DNA of 64,000 nucleotides from Diadophis punctatus similis (Eukaryota > Chordata > Lepidosauria > Squamata > Dipsadidae): positions 240,965,677 to 241,029,676 of the forward strand of contig JALIGW010000002.1 in NCBI GenBank assembly GCA_023053685.1, read 5' to 3'. This document shows, piece after piece, positions 1-10,677 of this stretch (the stretch's first letter is position 1; each line of letters begins with the position of its first letter). A program made the translations under genes and the position numbers. Under the pieces are notes generated by a model. The model was not told where the DNA came from. It worked only from the letters and a program-made list of their open reading frames with translations, and did not search any database.

Positions 1-117
1 TGTCTGACAGCTAGCCGTTTTATCGGGAGCTGTCAGATGGCTCAACCAATCAGCAGTCTCCATTTTCCCGCCTGAATGGAGGACCTGGTTGTAACCAGGC
101 AGTCTGGATATCTGACA
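1..117 (+). repeat. Right part of a solo LTR-like element (intron 4 of V2R-A)
   Basis: Same sequence as 18599-18715, where the whole unit is visible: it starts TGTTGGG, ends CTGACA and is flanked by the 5-bp duplication CAGTG. Only the right part is inside the window here. The element sits at the same intron-4 position in all V2R copies, so it predates the tandem duplications. Family not determined. Confidence 0.5.
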
Positions 118-1299
118 CAGTGGGTCCCTCTTCATGGTTGTATTAACTAACATTCCTCCATTCTTTATATAGATTTTTATAGATTTTAAAGTCTGATGAT
201 CTATTGATATTAAATTTTAATTTATTAAACTTTTATTCTATTAGATTTTTGAAAATAGAATAAAATTGTGATGAAGAAATTTCTGACCAGTAGTTCTTCT
301 GGACTATATAAAACATTGCAAAGCTGTTCCACTTTGAAAGTGTCTAAAACCATCCCCCAGTAAAAATACGAAGGAATATTTCCTTACAAATTAAGGCTGT
401 CAGCGTTAACGGTGGTGTTAATTTGTATGTTAATTTCATAAATTTATCTGGTTACCATTCAAGCCAAAAAAGACTTAAATTGACTTCTTATTTTCCAAAA
501 CTGGAGTGAGATGAGATGGAGGTGAGGTCATGAGAACATCTCCCTCAAAAAAGCTTAGACATCTTTTGCTGAAGCACACGTGACATATGAGTATGGGCCC
601 TGTGTGGAAAAGGGATAGTTTTAAATCCTAGCTAGATATCCAAGAAAAGGTCCTTTCTGTTGAAAAGCTACAATTAGCTGAAATCAACTGGCATAGAAAG
701 AGAAACCCACATCTATTAATAGTTAATTTTTGACCCTCTTTTTGGCCAAGAGAGACTTAAAGTAGCTAACAATTGAGAGAAACCATTGCATCCAAGGGTT
801 ATCAGATGAAATGCCCTCTTACAAGCCAAAGACCAGATCTAAGTAGCATTTTCTTTCCAATTGTCCCTCGTTACTGCCAATACCAAGAAGGCCCTTTCTT
901 TCAATCAAAGTCTTGTTCAGTTTTCTAAGTTGGGGCATATTCTCACATCAAAATAGTATAAATGATTTCAAATGAAATGAAAGCCTTGGACCTTGTTACG
1001 AGCAGAAGGCCTATTGCCATATCCCAGTGGACATAGACCATCACAGGCTATGGAACTTTCCTCAACCAGGACATAGTGACTCCTAATTCTATTCAACAGA
1101 GTTCACCATTATAGCATCTGAAGAACATTTGGGTCAATATTACTGAGCCTTCCGATTTGCTTAAACAAACTATAAGATTTCTTCTCCAGATGTTCAATTC
1201 TCAGTGAAGTTCATCCACATTCGAGACTAAGCTTAGCCCATTTGGACTGGGTCTTGGGGCTTTGGAAAGCAGAGAAAACACAGCGATTTTTCCACCCAC
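118..1299. other. Intron 4 of V2R-A, no gene seen
   Basis: AT-rich intron sequence between the LTR fragment and exon 4. It is indistinguishable by eye from 18716-19897 and clearly related to 45845-47019. No RNA gene or coding exon was recognised. Confidence 0.6.
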
Positions 1300-1512
1300 C
1301 TTGTTGAGCAACTTTAGCCCTGAAAGAGCATCTTGGTTGATAATAATTCTTTGTCTTTCAAAACTCCCCAGGTATTTTTTGATGGCATCCTTCTTGGAGA
1401 AAACCAACAAACTCACAATGTCCAGATCTGCTGCTACATCTCCATTTTGGTCGAGGTACAGTTGAAACTGGGAAAAATTGCAAAACTCATTCTTCTTCAG
1501 AAAGGTATGGAA
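1300..1512 (-). CDS. V2R-A exon 4 (end of ligand-binding domain)
   Basis: The exon is 213 bp (71 codons) and starts after a TTTCAG acceptor with FHTFLKKNEFCNF. It ends in LLNK before GTGGGT. The exon-4 hallmark is the DQNGD turn followed by DIVSLLVF, which corresponds to the last part of the Venus-flytrap domain in V2Rs. Both boundaries are phase 0. The predicted protein is identical to exon 4 of gene B. Confidence 0.9.
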
Positions 1513-1810
1513 CTGAAATGGAAACATGCAGGAATTTTAAAAGTAGAAATATAAGTTTCTTATCCCTTGTATCCCTTCTTGCATCTACAGCTTCCTAAAT
1601 TGCAATTATGTTTAGTGGAGAGAAGAAGTTTTACCACGATGTTCAACAATGATATATATTGACAAATAATAAAATTGGCCAATTATAGATAACTTTCTAG
1701 AGTAAACAAGTTGAAGGAACAACAAATAAAAAGATTATTCATAATCTCCTGGAAAACAATGGCATGGTCCCAATTAGACCAGATGGGAAACATGATTAAA
1801 TGAATTTTAA

Positions 1811-1847
1811 GGGGGGAAAGGTGCGTCTTATACTCTGAAAAATATGG
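1811..1847 (+). repeat. One-ended remnant of a TA-target MITE
   Basis: Contains GTGCGTCTTATACTC followed by TGAAAAATATGG and TA. This matches the right terminus of the complete element at 39060-40043. Only one end is present. The paralogous site in gene C (about 47522) lacks it. It lies in intron 3. Confidence 0.6.
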
Positions 1848-2640
1848 TAAGTCTAAATCATAATGCTACATGAATAGAATTGTAAATCTCACACCAGCTC
1901 ATTTTATAGCCTGAAAAGTTAGGGAGGATCCTTTCTGTGTTTCCTTCTCTGCCCTGTATACAGCTGTGGGCTTCCCACCTCCTTTCTGAGAATTCCTGGC
2001 CAGCATTACTTCCTTCATCCCCAAGGTTATTCCCACATATCATTACACTTGCTTAATAGATTGTGAGAACGCTGATTATTTTTCTTAATTTCACCAAGGT
2101 ATTATGAACTACTTCCTGATATGATCATTAGGAAGCTCGTTAAATGAGGCCTGGTTAGTGTGATAATTAAGTGGATAAAAATGTACCTAAGTGCTTTTCA
2201 GTGTTCCTCATAAAATTGAGGAGTTATGAATAACAGTCAACCCTTGATCATCTATTATTCTATATTTTCATAAATACAGACAGTGGAGTTCACAAATCAT
2301 GGTTTTGTTGATTAAAGATTGATACCAACTTGTAGACAAGGTTATTTTGATCTCTTTTCAAAAATGCCATGGTTTTAAAAAAATACTTTTGATTTCTTCA
2401 TAGAGAGAAATGCATAAATGAAATCCAGCAAGGAAATACCTGAACTATGACAACTAGGAATTCACAAACTGTGGTATCTCATATAAGGGGGGAAAGGATG
2501 GCAGTTGCAATGTAGATTTTTTGTTTCAAAAATGATAAGAAAATACGTCAAATTATAGTTCATTGCAAACTCAATGTGAGCCAATGGTGAGATGCTCATG
2601 GAAAGAAGGCAAATTCTTCCATAAGAGTTTCAGAAAGTGA
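1848..2640. other. Intron 3 of V2R-A, no gene seen
   Basis: AT-rich intronic DNA. The stretch at about 2198-2245 recurs in degraded form at 29938-29990, in the B-C spacer. Gene C lacks roughly the part equivalent to 2116-2648. Nothing coding was recognised. Confidence 0.5.
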
Positions 2641-2650
2641 ATGTTCTGGT

Positions 2651-3900
2651 TTGGGGAGACCATCACAAATATCAGGTCCCCTTGCAGGTACTAGGCTCAA
2701 AGAAGACATTTCACAAAATCTAAATCCGCTTTCTTTGAGGCCAAGGAAGAGATCAAAGTTCTCTTCCACTCAACTTGATCAGGGTAAAACAATAGATGAA
2801 ATTTACATAGACTTTTGTAAAGCCTTTGATTCAGTAGTACATGACAAACTACTTCTGAAACTTAAATCCTGTGGCATTTCTGGACCCAACATGATTGGAT
2901 AACTGCGTTCCTGTCTAACAGACAAGAAGTGGTCAAAATAGGAAGTGCCATATCAAATCCTGCTCCTGTCAACAGTGGTGTCCCTCAAGGCAGTGTTCTA
3001 GGACCAACACTCTTCATACTCTACATAAACGATCTTTGTGATCATATTATAAGCAACTGTGTTCTCTTTGCTGATGATGTTAAACTATTTAACACCACCG
3101 ACAATGTTGCTACCCCTCAAAAAGACCTTGATCATGTAACAGAATGGTCAAACAACTGACAACTTCAAATCTCAACCAACAAATGCTCTGTCTTACACAT
3201 TGGCAAATAAAAAAAATTAGAATACAAAATACAAACTTGGAGGAAACGAACTTGTAGATGACCCTCACTCTGTCAAAGACCTTGCAGTACTCATATCCGA
3301 AGACCTAAGTGCTAGTGTCCACTGTAACAACATTGCCAAAAAGGCACTAAGAGTTGTTAATCAAATTTTGCGAGCTTCTTCTCTGGCAAGATTACATTGC
3401 TAACCAGAGCATATAAAACATTTGTTAGACCAATTCTGGAATACAGCTCACCTGTCTGAAACCCGCACTGCATATCAGACATAAATACAATCTAGAGAGT
3501 CCAGAAATACTTCACAAGAAGAGTCCTTCATTCCTCCGCTCACAACAAAATACCTTATTCCACCAGACTTGAAATACTGGGATTAGACAATTTACAACTA
3601 CGTTGCCTCCGATCTGATCTAAATGTAGTTCATAAAATCATATACCAAAATGTCCATCCTGATAATGACTACTTCAGCTTCAACTGCAGATATACACGAG
3701 CATGTAATAAATTCAAACTAAATGTAAACCGCTCCAAACTCGACTGCAGAAAATACAACTTCAGCAACAGAGTGATCAATTCTTGGAATGCACTACTGAC
3801 TCTGTGGTTTCTTCCCCAAACCCCAAAAACTTTAACGTTAGACTGTCTACAGTCGACCTCTCCCCGTTTCTACTCCGCATCTCCTTCAAATTTATGAAGA
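2651..3900 (+). mobile_element. Degenerate non-LTR retrotransposon, RT region (copy in gene A)
   Basis: Three-frame pieces give the reverse transcriptase fingers and palm: IYIDFCKAFDSVVHDKLLLK near 2800, [20 protein letters not shown] near 2970, and FADDVKLF near 3070 with the catalytic ADD. A C-terminal region follows (VQKYFTRR near 3500 and RVINSWNALL near 3770). Frameshifts and stops make it dead. The clade is probably jockey/CR1-like but is not fixed. It is present in A and B and absent from the equivalent intron of C. Confidence 0.75.
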
Positions 3901-4120
3901 TAAAATTCTATTTTTTTCAATTCTACATCCTTTTTACAATTAGCAGTGTTTAATACAGTATCAAAATTTATCTGTCCTGGTTCCAACGCTTTGGAACATT
4001 GTGCCATGAACAATTAGATTGAGCAAACCCACCCATATTTTGTGGCACAAGGAAGTTGAGATCCTTGGATTCCAACTAAACAGAAACAAAGTTCAATAGA
4101 TCCTTGTTAGGCCTCCATAC

Positions 4121-4915
4121 CTGCCATGGATGCAGCTTTAGAGCCTTCAACTGCTTTTCACCCTCCTTCCTTCTCTTCCTCAATCTGGAAGAATAGGCAG
4201 CATTCAGGGAGTCAGCCAAAGTCTTGATGATACTGTAAACATGGTGGTCATTTGGTACCAGCTTCCTATTCCATTTCTTTAGGGAATCAAGTGGTACTTT
4301 CTGGGTGCATTTTCTTCGGCCCTTGACAGAAAAGAGCTGCTTTGAAAAAGAGCAGTGAAATGACTGATCTTGAAACTGAGGTTGTACAAAGAGAATGGGT
4401 TCAAAGGCATCATCATTTGCCCTTTCTTTATTCCTGAAATCAAAGTTCCAAATACTATGGACATATCTGAAAAGTCTGTGCCTTCCTGTTGTCCATTTCC
4501 AAAGGGGTGAGAGGATCCAGATTTTTCCTTCAATGGGTCCTGGCAAGCTCATAAATGATAAATGGAAAGAAAGAATTCTGTTGAAAGGGATCTCATATCC
4601 CATGAAGTGAACAAAGACATTGACTTGTCTCCACTTAGAGATGGCATCCCTGAGGGCTACTCTATGCCCTGTCACTGAGAATCGTTGTGATATAACAACA
4701 CAAATTCCATTCCTGACAAGCAAAGGAGTAAAAACTCTCATGAAATTCTCTCCCTCTTCTGTGTCTGAAGCAAAGAGACCAATCAAGATCCAACCAAAAT
4801 GGGTGAGCAGTTGCACAATTCCTGGGTAATGGAATCCTTTTTTGGGGACCATCCGATGGAAAAAAGGGAATTTCCTTTTATCATTAAGAGCCACTGAAGC
4901 AGTTGCATAACTGAT
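4121..4915 (-). CDS. V2R-A exon 3 (ligand-binding domain core)
   Basis: The exon is 795 bp (265 codons), phase 0 at both ends. It starts ISYATASVALNDK after a pyrimidine-rich TTTTCAG acceptor and ends LHPWQ before GTATGG. Typical V2R exon-3 motifs are seen: SYATASVALNDK, FPFFHRMVP, GIVQLLTHFGWIL(I)GL, DTEEGENFM, and near the end TLADSLNAAYSSRLRKRRK. This is the main part of the extracellular ANF/Venus-flytrap domain. It differs from gene B at only two residues visible by eye (RKFP/REFP and PKKG/PKEG). Confidence 0.93.
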
Positions 4916-5007
4916 CTGAAAAAAACCCAATGAAGAATGCTGTGTTATATTTGGGAGTAAGATCAAATCTGAACGATTAGATTTTAATAAATCTGACCAA
5001 GTTCTTA

Positions 5008-5115
5008 TGAATGAATGAATGAATGAATGAATGAATGAATGAATGAATGAAGGAAGGAAGGAAGGAAGGAAGGAAGGAAGGAAGGAAGGAAGGAAGGAAG
5101 GAAGGAAGGAAGGAC
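5008..5115 (+). repeat. Compound microsatellite (GAAT)n then (GGAA)n
   Basis: About eleven GAAT units run into about seventeen GGAA units, just upstream of exon 3 in intron 2. The paralogous tract in B (23606-23700) is shorter by 12 bp. Antisense reading gives spurious Ser-Phe-Leu-Pro repeats fused to exon 3. Confidence 0.95.
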
Positions 5116-5198
5116 TGAAGGACTGAAGGAATGAAAGAATATATATATGTGGGTATATATGTGTATACACACACACATACACACACACAAATATCTTT

Positions 5199-5370
5199 CT
5201 TAGGATGGTGGATATTTTTCGGTTTGTGCAGAATGCTGTCTTGATGTTGTGTTTGTGGAGGATCTCCTCCCATACATAAAAGGCACCACAGACAGAATCA
5301 GCAAGATCCTCCACAAACACAACATCAAGACAGCATTCTGCACAAACCGAAAAATATCCACCATCCTAAG
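5199..5370. repeat. Fold-back inverted repeat at 5' end of the Penelope-like element
   Basis: Positions 5199-5265 are the reverse complement of 5304-5370 with a 38-bp spacer. The right arm belongs to the coding strand of the element. The left arm is an inverted copy of it, as produced by 5'-inversion during retrotransposition. Confidence 0.9.
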
Positions 5371-6009
5371 AAACCCCAAAGACAAAATTGAGTTAGAAAA
5401 TCAAGGAGTATATGAAATTAAATGCACCGCCTGCCCCACCACATACATTGGACAAACCAACAGAAGAATAAGTGCACGCATTGAAGAACACAAGAACATA
5501 GTCAAAAAAGAGGAACCAACTTCTTCCCTGGTCCAACATTTCAAAGCCACAGGACATGAAATCGACTTTAAAAAGACCAGAACTATCGCCAAAACTGAAC
5601 ACTTTAACAACAGAATAATCAGAGAAGCCATCGAGATAGAAAAACGCCCACACAGCATGAATAAACGAGATGACACCTCCCGCCTACCAGCCATTTGGAA
5701 ACCCACCCTTATTGACAAATGAATCCCTAACACAAAGAAGGACACCACACTCACGAAAACCACACAGGATGTCACCACCACACATCCACGCAATAAGCAA
5801 ACCCAAACCCACACTAATGAGGCACGACCACAAATAAGAAGCCATACTACAGCTGCATCATTAGCCACTTTAAACCCCTCCAATCCATACATGAAGCAAA
5901 CTGACACCCTCCATGAAGATGTGGCAGGACCAAGAACCAGAAGCCAAACAGCAGCAATGCAGCTCACCAGCTCAAATGCCCCTGCAAGTCAGACTAACCT
6001 AAGAACACC

Positions 6010-6110
6010 CCCAGCCAATCAGAGCACAGCTAACCCCCCAGCCAATCAGAGCACAGCCAAGCCCCCAACCAATCAGAACACACCTCCAACCAATCAGAAC
6101 ACAGCCAAGC
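6010..6110 (+). repeat. Tandem CCAATCAGA motifs in the Penelope-like 3' region
   Basis: Four imperfect copies of a 20-28-bp unit built on CCAATCAGARCACA. CCAAT is the core of NF-Y sites, so this may act as promoter DNA of the element. That function is inference. Confidence 0.5.
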
Positions 6111-6188
6111 TCCCATCCTATCAGTTCAAACCTCCACTGGCAGTTAAAAGGAAGAAACAGCAGCAATCTCACATTGCTCCTAGAAGCA

Positions 6189-6255
6189 GGAAGCAGAAAA
6201 CACCAGCCTGAAGATGATGAATGAGACTTCATCGAAACGTCGCCAAGACACTTCC
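6189..6255 (+). ncRNA. Hammerhead-ribozyme-like motif 1 (A copy)
   Basis: The core CTGAAGA is at 6208-6214. A helix-II hairpin (GATGAA / TTCATC) follows, then GAAAC directly followed by GTC (ends 6241). Helix I can be made from GC/GC next to the core plus GGAAG (6189) with CTTCC (6251) across an internal loop. There is no helix III loop: only the palindrome ACGT lies between GAAA and the cleavage triplet. This resembles the dimer-acting hammerhead variants reported in Penelope-like elements. Activity is not shown. Confidence 0.6.
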
Positions 6256-6292
6256 AATTTCACGCGGGAGAAAACCCGAATACCCAAAGACC

Positions 6293-6452
<160 letters not shown>

Positions 6453-6513
6453 GGATTTTTTGCTGATAAATGAAAATAAAGGGAGACTATTATAGATCTA
6501 TTTATATATAAAA

Positions 6514-6561
6514 GCTGCTGCCTTACAAGGCAGGAGGCCCAGGTTCAAATCCCAGTAAGGG
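6514..6561 (+). other. tRNA-like segment (not a gene)
   Basis: CTGCCTTACAAGGCAG has the form of an anticodon arm with TAC in the loop. It is followed by a T-arm with B-box GGTTCAAATCC. The nearest look-alike is tRNA-Val(UAC). There is no acceptor stem or D-arm, so it is a tRNA-derived fragment inside a mobile element. Confidence 0.45.
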
Positions 6562-6615
6562 TATGGCTATCTGACGAGAGCTAAATAGCTCGAAATAGAT
6601 CTATATAGTCTCCCT
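6560..6615 (+). ncRNA. Hammerhead-ribozyme-like motif 2 (A copy)
   Basis: CTGACGA at 6571, then a perfect 5-bp hairpin (GAGCT, loop AAAT, AGCTC), then GAAA: a complete hammerhead catalytic core with helix II. A helix I can form between GGCTAT just upstream and ATAGTC downstream. However, placing a legal cleavage triplet (ATA or GTC) then needs an extra unpaired base. It may be decayed or a non-canonical variant. Confidence 0.5.
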
Positions 6616-6649
6616 TTATTTTCATTTATCAGCAAAAAATGCTACACAC

Positions 6650-6667
6650 ACATATACACACACATAT

Positions 6668-6740
<73 letters not shown>

Positions 6741-6800
6741 CACACACATACATACCCAGACACAGACACATATATACACACATACATACATATAATATAA
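6650..6800. repeat. (CATATA)n and (CA)n microsatellite
   Basis: Low-complexity CATATA units (6660-6740) grade into ACACAC and CATACATA. The A copy has many more CATATA units than B (25070-25110). Confidence 0.9.
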
Positions 6801-7124
6801 AATATAGAATATTAACAAGATCATATATAAAAATAGTATAAAAGAAGCAAATGAAAAAAAAATGAGAAGAATCACCACTAAATTTAATATATTTCCATGC
6901 ACATGTGCAGATATCAAAACAACTTTTTGTTTTTTGTTTTTAATAAAGGGCCAAATTACACATAATTTTAAATTCTTATCACAGAGGAAATATTTTGTTT
7001 CAATGTAAGGATCCCAATAGGTCACTCATCCAATGTATGGTCCAAAGTATTGATCTTTCTCTTTCTTGTACATTTGATAATCATTTATATAATTGATACT
7101 TGATAATGATTCATATAATATAAT

Positions 7125-8650
7125 CATTCACCAGGACCAGACGGGTTACATCCTAGAGTCCTACAGGAGCTAGCAGATGTCATCTCAGAACCACTGCACC
7201 ACATCTTCCAAAAATCCTGGAACAAAAAGGAGTTATCTGAGGACTGTAAAAGAGCTGATGTGGTTCCCATCTTCAAAAAAAATGGAGGGGAAACAGTCCC
7301 AGGAAACTATAGACCAATCAGCCTAATATCAATACCCCGGAAAATACTGGAAAAGATAATTAAAAAACAGATTTGCCATCACCTAGAAACAAGCAAAGTA
7401 ATAACCAGCAGACAACACAGGTTTGTTAAGAACAAATCATCCCAAACCAATCTCATTTCATTCTTCAATACTGTGACTAAATTATTAGACCATTGAAATA
7501 CTGTGAACATAATATACTTGGACTTCAGGAAAGCATTTGACAAAGTACACCACAACCTACTTCTTCGTAAGCTAGAAAACAGTGGGATAGACAGCTACAC
7601 CACCAGATGGATTTACAACTGCCTGAGTAACCATACTCAATGAGTAGTCCTCAATGGGTCTAAGTCTACATGGAGAGAAGTAAGCAATAGGGTACCACAA
7701 GGTTCCGTCTTAGGCTCAGTACTCTTTAATATCTTCATAAATGACATAGATGAGGGAATAGAAGGGGAACTAACCAAATTTGCAGATGATACTAAGCTGG
7801 CAGGAATAGCTAACACACCAGAGGACATGCTCAACAACCAGATGGATCTTGACTGACTTGAACACTGGGCCCTATCTAATAAAATGAAATTCAACGTAGA
7901 GAAAAGTAAAATCCTACACTTAGGTAAGAAAAACCAAAAATATACATATAAAGTGGGTGAAACCACACTCAATAGCAGTGACTGTGAGAGGGATCTTGGA
8001 GTCTTAGAAGGCAACCAGCTAAACATGAGCCAGCAGTGTGAAGTAGCAGCCAAAAGAGCCAATACAATACTAAATTGCATTAATAGAGGGATACAATCTA
8101 GGTCTAGGGAGGTACTAATACCACTCTATAAAGCCTTAGTTAGACCACACCTAGAGTACTCCATCCTGTTTTGGTCACCACACTACAAAAAAGATGTTGA
8201 GACTCTAGAGAAAGTGCAGAGGAGAGCAACCAGGATGATTAGGGGACTGGAAACTAAAGCATACGAAGAGGTGTTGCAAGAACTGGGGATGGCCAGTTTA
8301 GCGAAGAAAAGGACCATGGGAGACATGATAGCAGTGTTCCAATACTTGAGGGACTACCACAGAGAGGAGGGGGTCAGGCTATTTTCCAAGGCACCAGAAG
8401 GCCAGACAAGGAATAATGGATGGAAACTGACCAAGGAGAGATTCAACCTGGAAATAAGGAGGAACTTTCTGACAGTGAGAGCGATCAACCAGTGGAACAG
8501 CTTGCCTATGGAGGTTGTGAGAGCTCCAACACTTGAGACTTTCAAGAGGAAATTGGACTGCCATTTGTCTGAAATAGTGTAGGGACTCCTGCTTGAATGG
8601 GGGTTTGGACTAGATCACCTACAAGGTCCCTTCCAACACTGTTAATCTGT
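7125..8650 (+). mobile_element. CR1-type LINE fragment in intron 2 of V2R-A
   Basis: Reverse transcriptase and C-terminal segments of a chicken-repeat-1-like LINE: NYRPISLISIPRKILEKII (7290), a YLDF-KAFDKV equivalent (7510), VPQGSVLGS, then MKFNVEKSKILHLGKKN (7884) through [10 protein letters not shown] and NQWNSLPMEVV. The 3' end near 8600 has the family signature GGACTAGATCACCTACAAGG followed by CTTCCAAC. Several stops and frameshifts: inactive. The same insertion is found in B and, rearranged, in C, so it predates the duplications. Confidence 0.85.
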
Positions 8651-9345
8651 AACATCATTTGATAATAGATTTCTTATCTCTTCTGTCTATGGAGCTCTGA
8701 AAATACAAGTCTGTTCATTATAACAGACTTGTTTAAATCTTTTACTACTGATTGTGTCTATCTGCTCAAATCTTGTTCAAGTAAATACTGCCCAAAATGT
8801 CAAGGCATTTCTGCATTTAAATCCTTGACAATGTGGAAAGTTCCTTTATAGTGACTCATCAATTTTACTGTGCCAACCTTACTGGGGATGTCTGTATCTT
8901 TCTCTGCTTCAATATCTCAGATTCTTTGTGCGGCAATATTTTTATCTTTTCTTCAGTTGTACAAGAGACAGGGAGACCACAGCTCCTAATATAATTTGTC
9001 AATTCTACTATTATCATTACTTTGGCTAAGACAATATAAAAATATGAGCTTCCCATCACTGCTGCCCCTTCCTTTTGGACAGAAGACCCTTTGACTGCAC
9101 GCAGAGCTTCTCCTCCCCTTCAGAAGTGTGCACAAGAAGCCCCTAAAGTGATTCGGATGGTGTCATTAGATGATACGTCTGCTTTAATTCTTGCCTCCTC
9201 TCTACTGTGGATCCCAATCTTTAGCTAGGACAATTACAATGGCCATGGTGAAAAGCAGTTCTTTAATTCCATAGAGAAGAGATGGTTGGAACACTCACCA
9301 CCACCACATTCACTTTACCAGATAGAGAAACAAGCACAAACAAAC
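8651..9345. other. Intron 2 of V2R-A next to exon 2, no gene seen
   Basis: Unique-looking intronic sequence conserved in B (26996-27693) and C (52081-52688). No coding or RNA gene was recognised. Confidence 0.5.
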
Positions 9346-9634
9346 CTGTGGGACTTTGTAGGTGCTTCCTAATGTTGACATCTGGATGGAAATGTCCCTG
9401 AAAGCTGCATCAAGAAGAATCAAAAGGTTGTCATTCCTTCCACAGCTGTAGTTGGGAACATTGGCTTCTCCAGTAGAGAGCATGTCCAGCAAGGCATCTG
9501 AAGTGCCAAGTGTGTTTAAATAGTTGTCACGGCAGTAGTAGCCAAGTGTGAGATTGTGAAGGATCTGGTAATTGTTGTTGACTTTTTGAATAGCAAAAAT
9601 TAACCGTAGTATTCTTCCGTGATCCAAATGTAAA
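9346..9634 (-). CDS. V2R-A exon 2 (start of ligand-binding domain)
   Basis: 289 bp, entered in phase 2 (one base completes the codon split with exon 1) after an ATAG acceptor. It ends TYKVPQ before GTTTGT. Motifs: RLIFAIQKVN, LTLGYYCRDNY (V2R TLGF/Y-type block), NYSCGR, STYKVPQ. It differs from gene B at about eight residues, unlike the near-identical exons 3-4. Confidence 0.9.
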
Positions 9635-9928
9635 CTATGGTTTAAAAAAAAGTTCATGTTTTTATCATAATCAACAGCAACAACACAATACTGTTTTTGC
9701 AGTGTAATCCTCTTTGTCTTCTCATGTCTGAGCTTTCTGCCCATATTGATCAAAACAAGAGATAAATGATTGCCCCCCCATCACCAATTGTCTTTTGTGA
9801 CTGCTGAGAGGATGGGATGGAGATAGTCTATCACGAAGTTTAATAGTCAAAAATATATCATATTTAGTAGTGCTGATTTGCATTTGTCTGATAACTAGGA
9901 TTCAAAATAATTCGATCATTCAATTAGA

Positions 9929-10205
9929 ACAAGAAGAAGAAGAAGAAGAAGAAGAAGAAGAAGACGAAGACGAAGACGAAGACGAAGACAAAGACGAAGA
10001 CGATGAAGAAGACAAAGAAGACGAAGACGAAGAAGAAGAAGAAGAAAAAGAAGAAGAAGAAGAAGAAGAAGAAGAAGAAGAAGATGATGATGAAGAAGAA
10101 GAAGAAGAAGAAGAAGAAGAAGAAGAAGAAGAAGAAGAAGAAGAAGAAGAAGAAGAAGAAGAAGAAGAAGAAGAAGAAGAAGAAGAAGAAGAAGAAGAAG
10201 AAGAA
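9929..10205 (+). repeat. (GAA)n microsatellite with GAC interruptions, about 275 bp
   Basis: A long GAA/TTC tract in intron 1, interrupted near 9965-10030 by GAC units and near 10084 by GAT. Its apparent Glu-rich, Lys-rich and Ser-rich reading frames are artefacts. Confidence 0.95.
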
Positions 10206-10261
10206 GGCGGCTGTTTTATTGAGACTCTGAACTCAAATGGCCATATATATTTATAAGAATC

Positions 10262-10365
10262 AGCCATTGAATATAGCAATAGCAGGCTTATATACCACTC
10301 CATAGCGCTTTGTAGACTCTCTAAGTGGTTTACAGAGTCAGCAAATTGCCCCCAACAAAAGAGCA
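10262..10365. repeat. LINE 3'-tail-like remnant
   Basis: The stretch GCTTATATACCACTCCATAG followed by CTCTAAGTGGTTTACAGAG resembles the tail seen in opposite context at 30715-30815. It is shared by B and C in intron 1. Confidence 0.45.
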
Positions 10366-10677
10366 TTTATACAAATATGGAAATGGGATGGAGAGAGGCA
10401 ACCACAAACATCTCAACAACTATTGTAAATGAAAAGTATTCAGTAATGAATTCAAAATTGAATGGGAGAGGAAAATAATTTGGACTTCTTTCAGGGTGTT
10501 TCCCCCCCCCCTGCCCAATCTTTGGATTTAAGTCTCTTCCACAAAATAAGACAAAAGAGGGAAACCATGGAAATCCAAATTATGCAAGAAATTAGTCAGG
10601 TCCTGCAATAGATGAGTAAGAAGAAAAGAAGGCAATACTAGAGCTGCAAATGGAGGAAATCACACTCAATGACTTAC

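Noticed and set aside
5008..5115. CRISPR-like tandem repeat array
   Set aside because: Tetranucleotide microsatellite without spacers, in a vertebrate genome.
4922..5320. Minus-strand reading frame extending exon 3 of V2R-A into Ser-Phe-Leu-Pro and Ser-Phe-Ile-His repeats
   Set aside because: Translation of the GAAT/GGAA microsatellite and of the Penelope fold-back. The CAG acceptor next to ISYATAS marks the true exon start.
5401..5967. 188-codon minus-strand open frame (and copy at 23987-24553)
   Set aside because: Antisense of the Penelope GIY-YIG coding region. No family resemblance and no splice context.
5891..6211. 106-codon plus-strand frame rich in Asn, Pro and Gln
   Set aside because: Lies downstream of the natural stop of the endonuclease, over the CCAAT repeats. 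Looks like non-coding repeat of the element.
6510..6565. A functional tRNA-Val gene
   Set aside because: Only an anticodon-like arm and T-arm are present, with no acceptor stem or D-arm, and it lies within a repeated mobile element.
9870..10366. Poly-Glu, poly-Lys and poly-Ser frames (also at 53214-53602)
   Set aside because: Frames of the GAA/GGA microsatellites. Not proteins.
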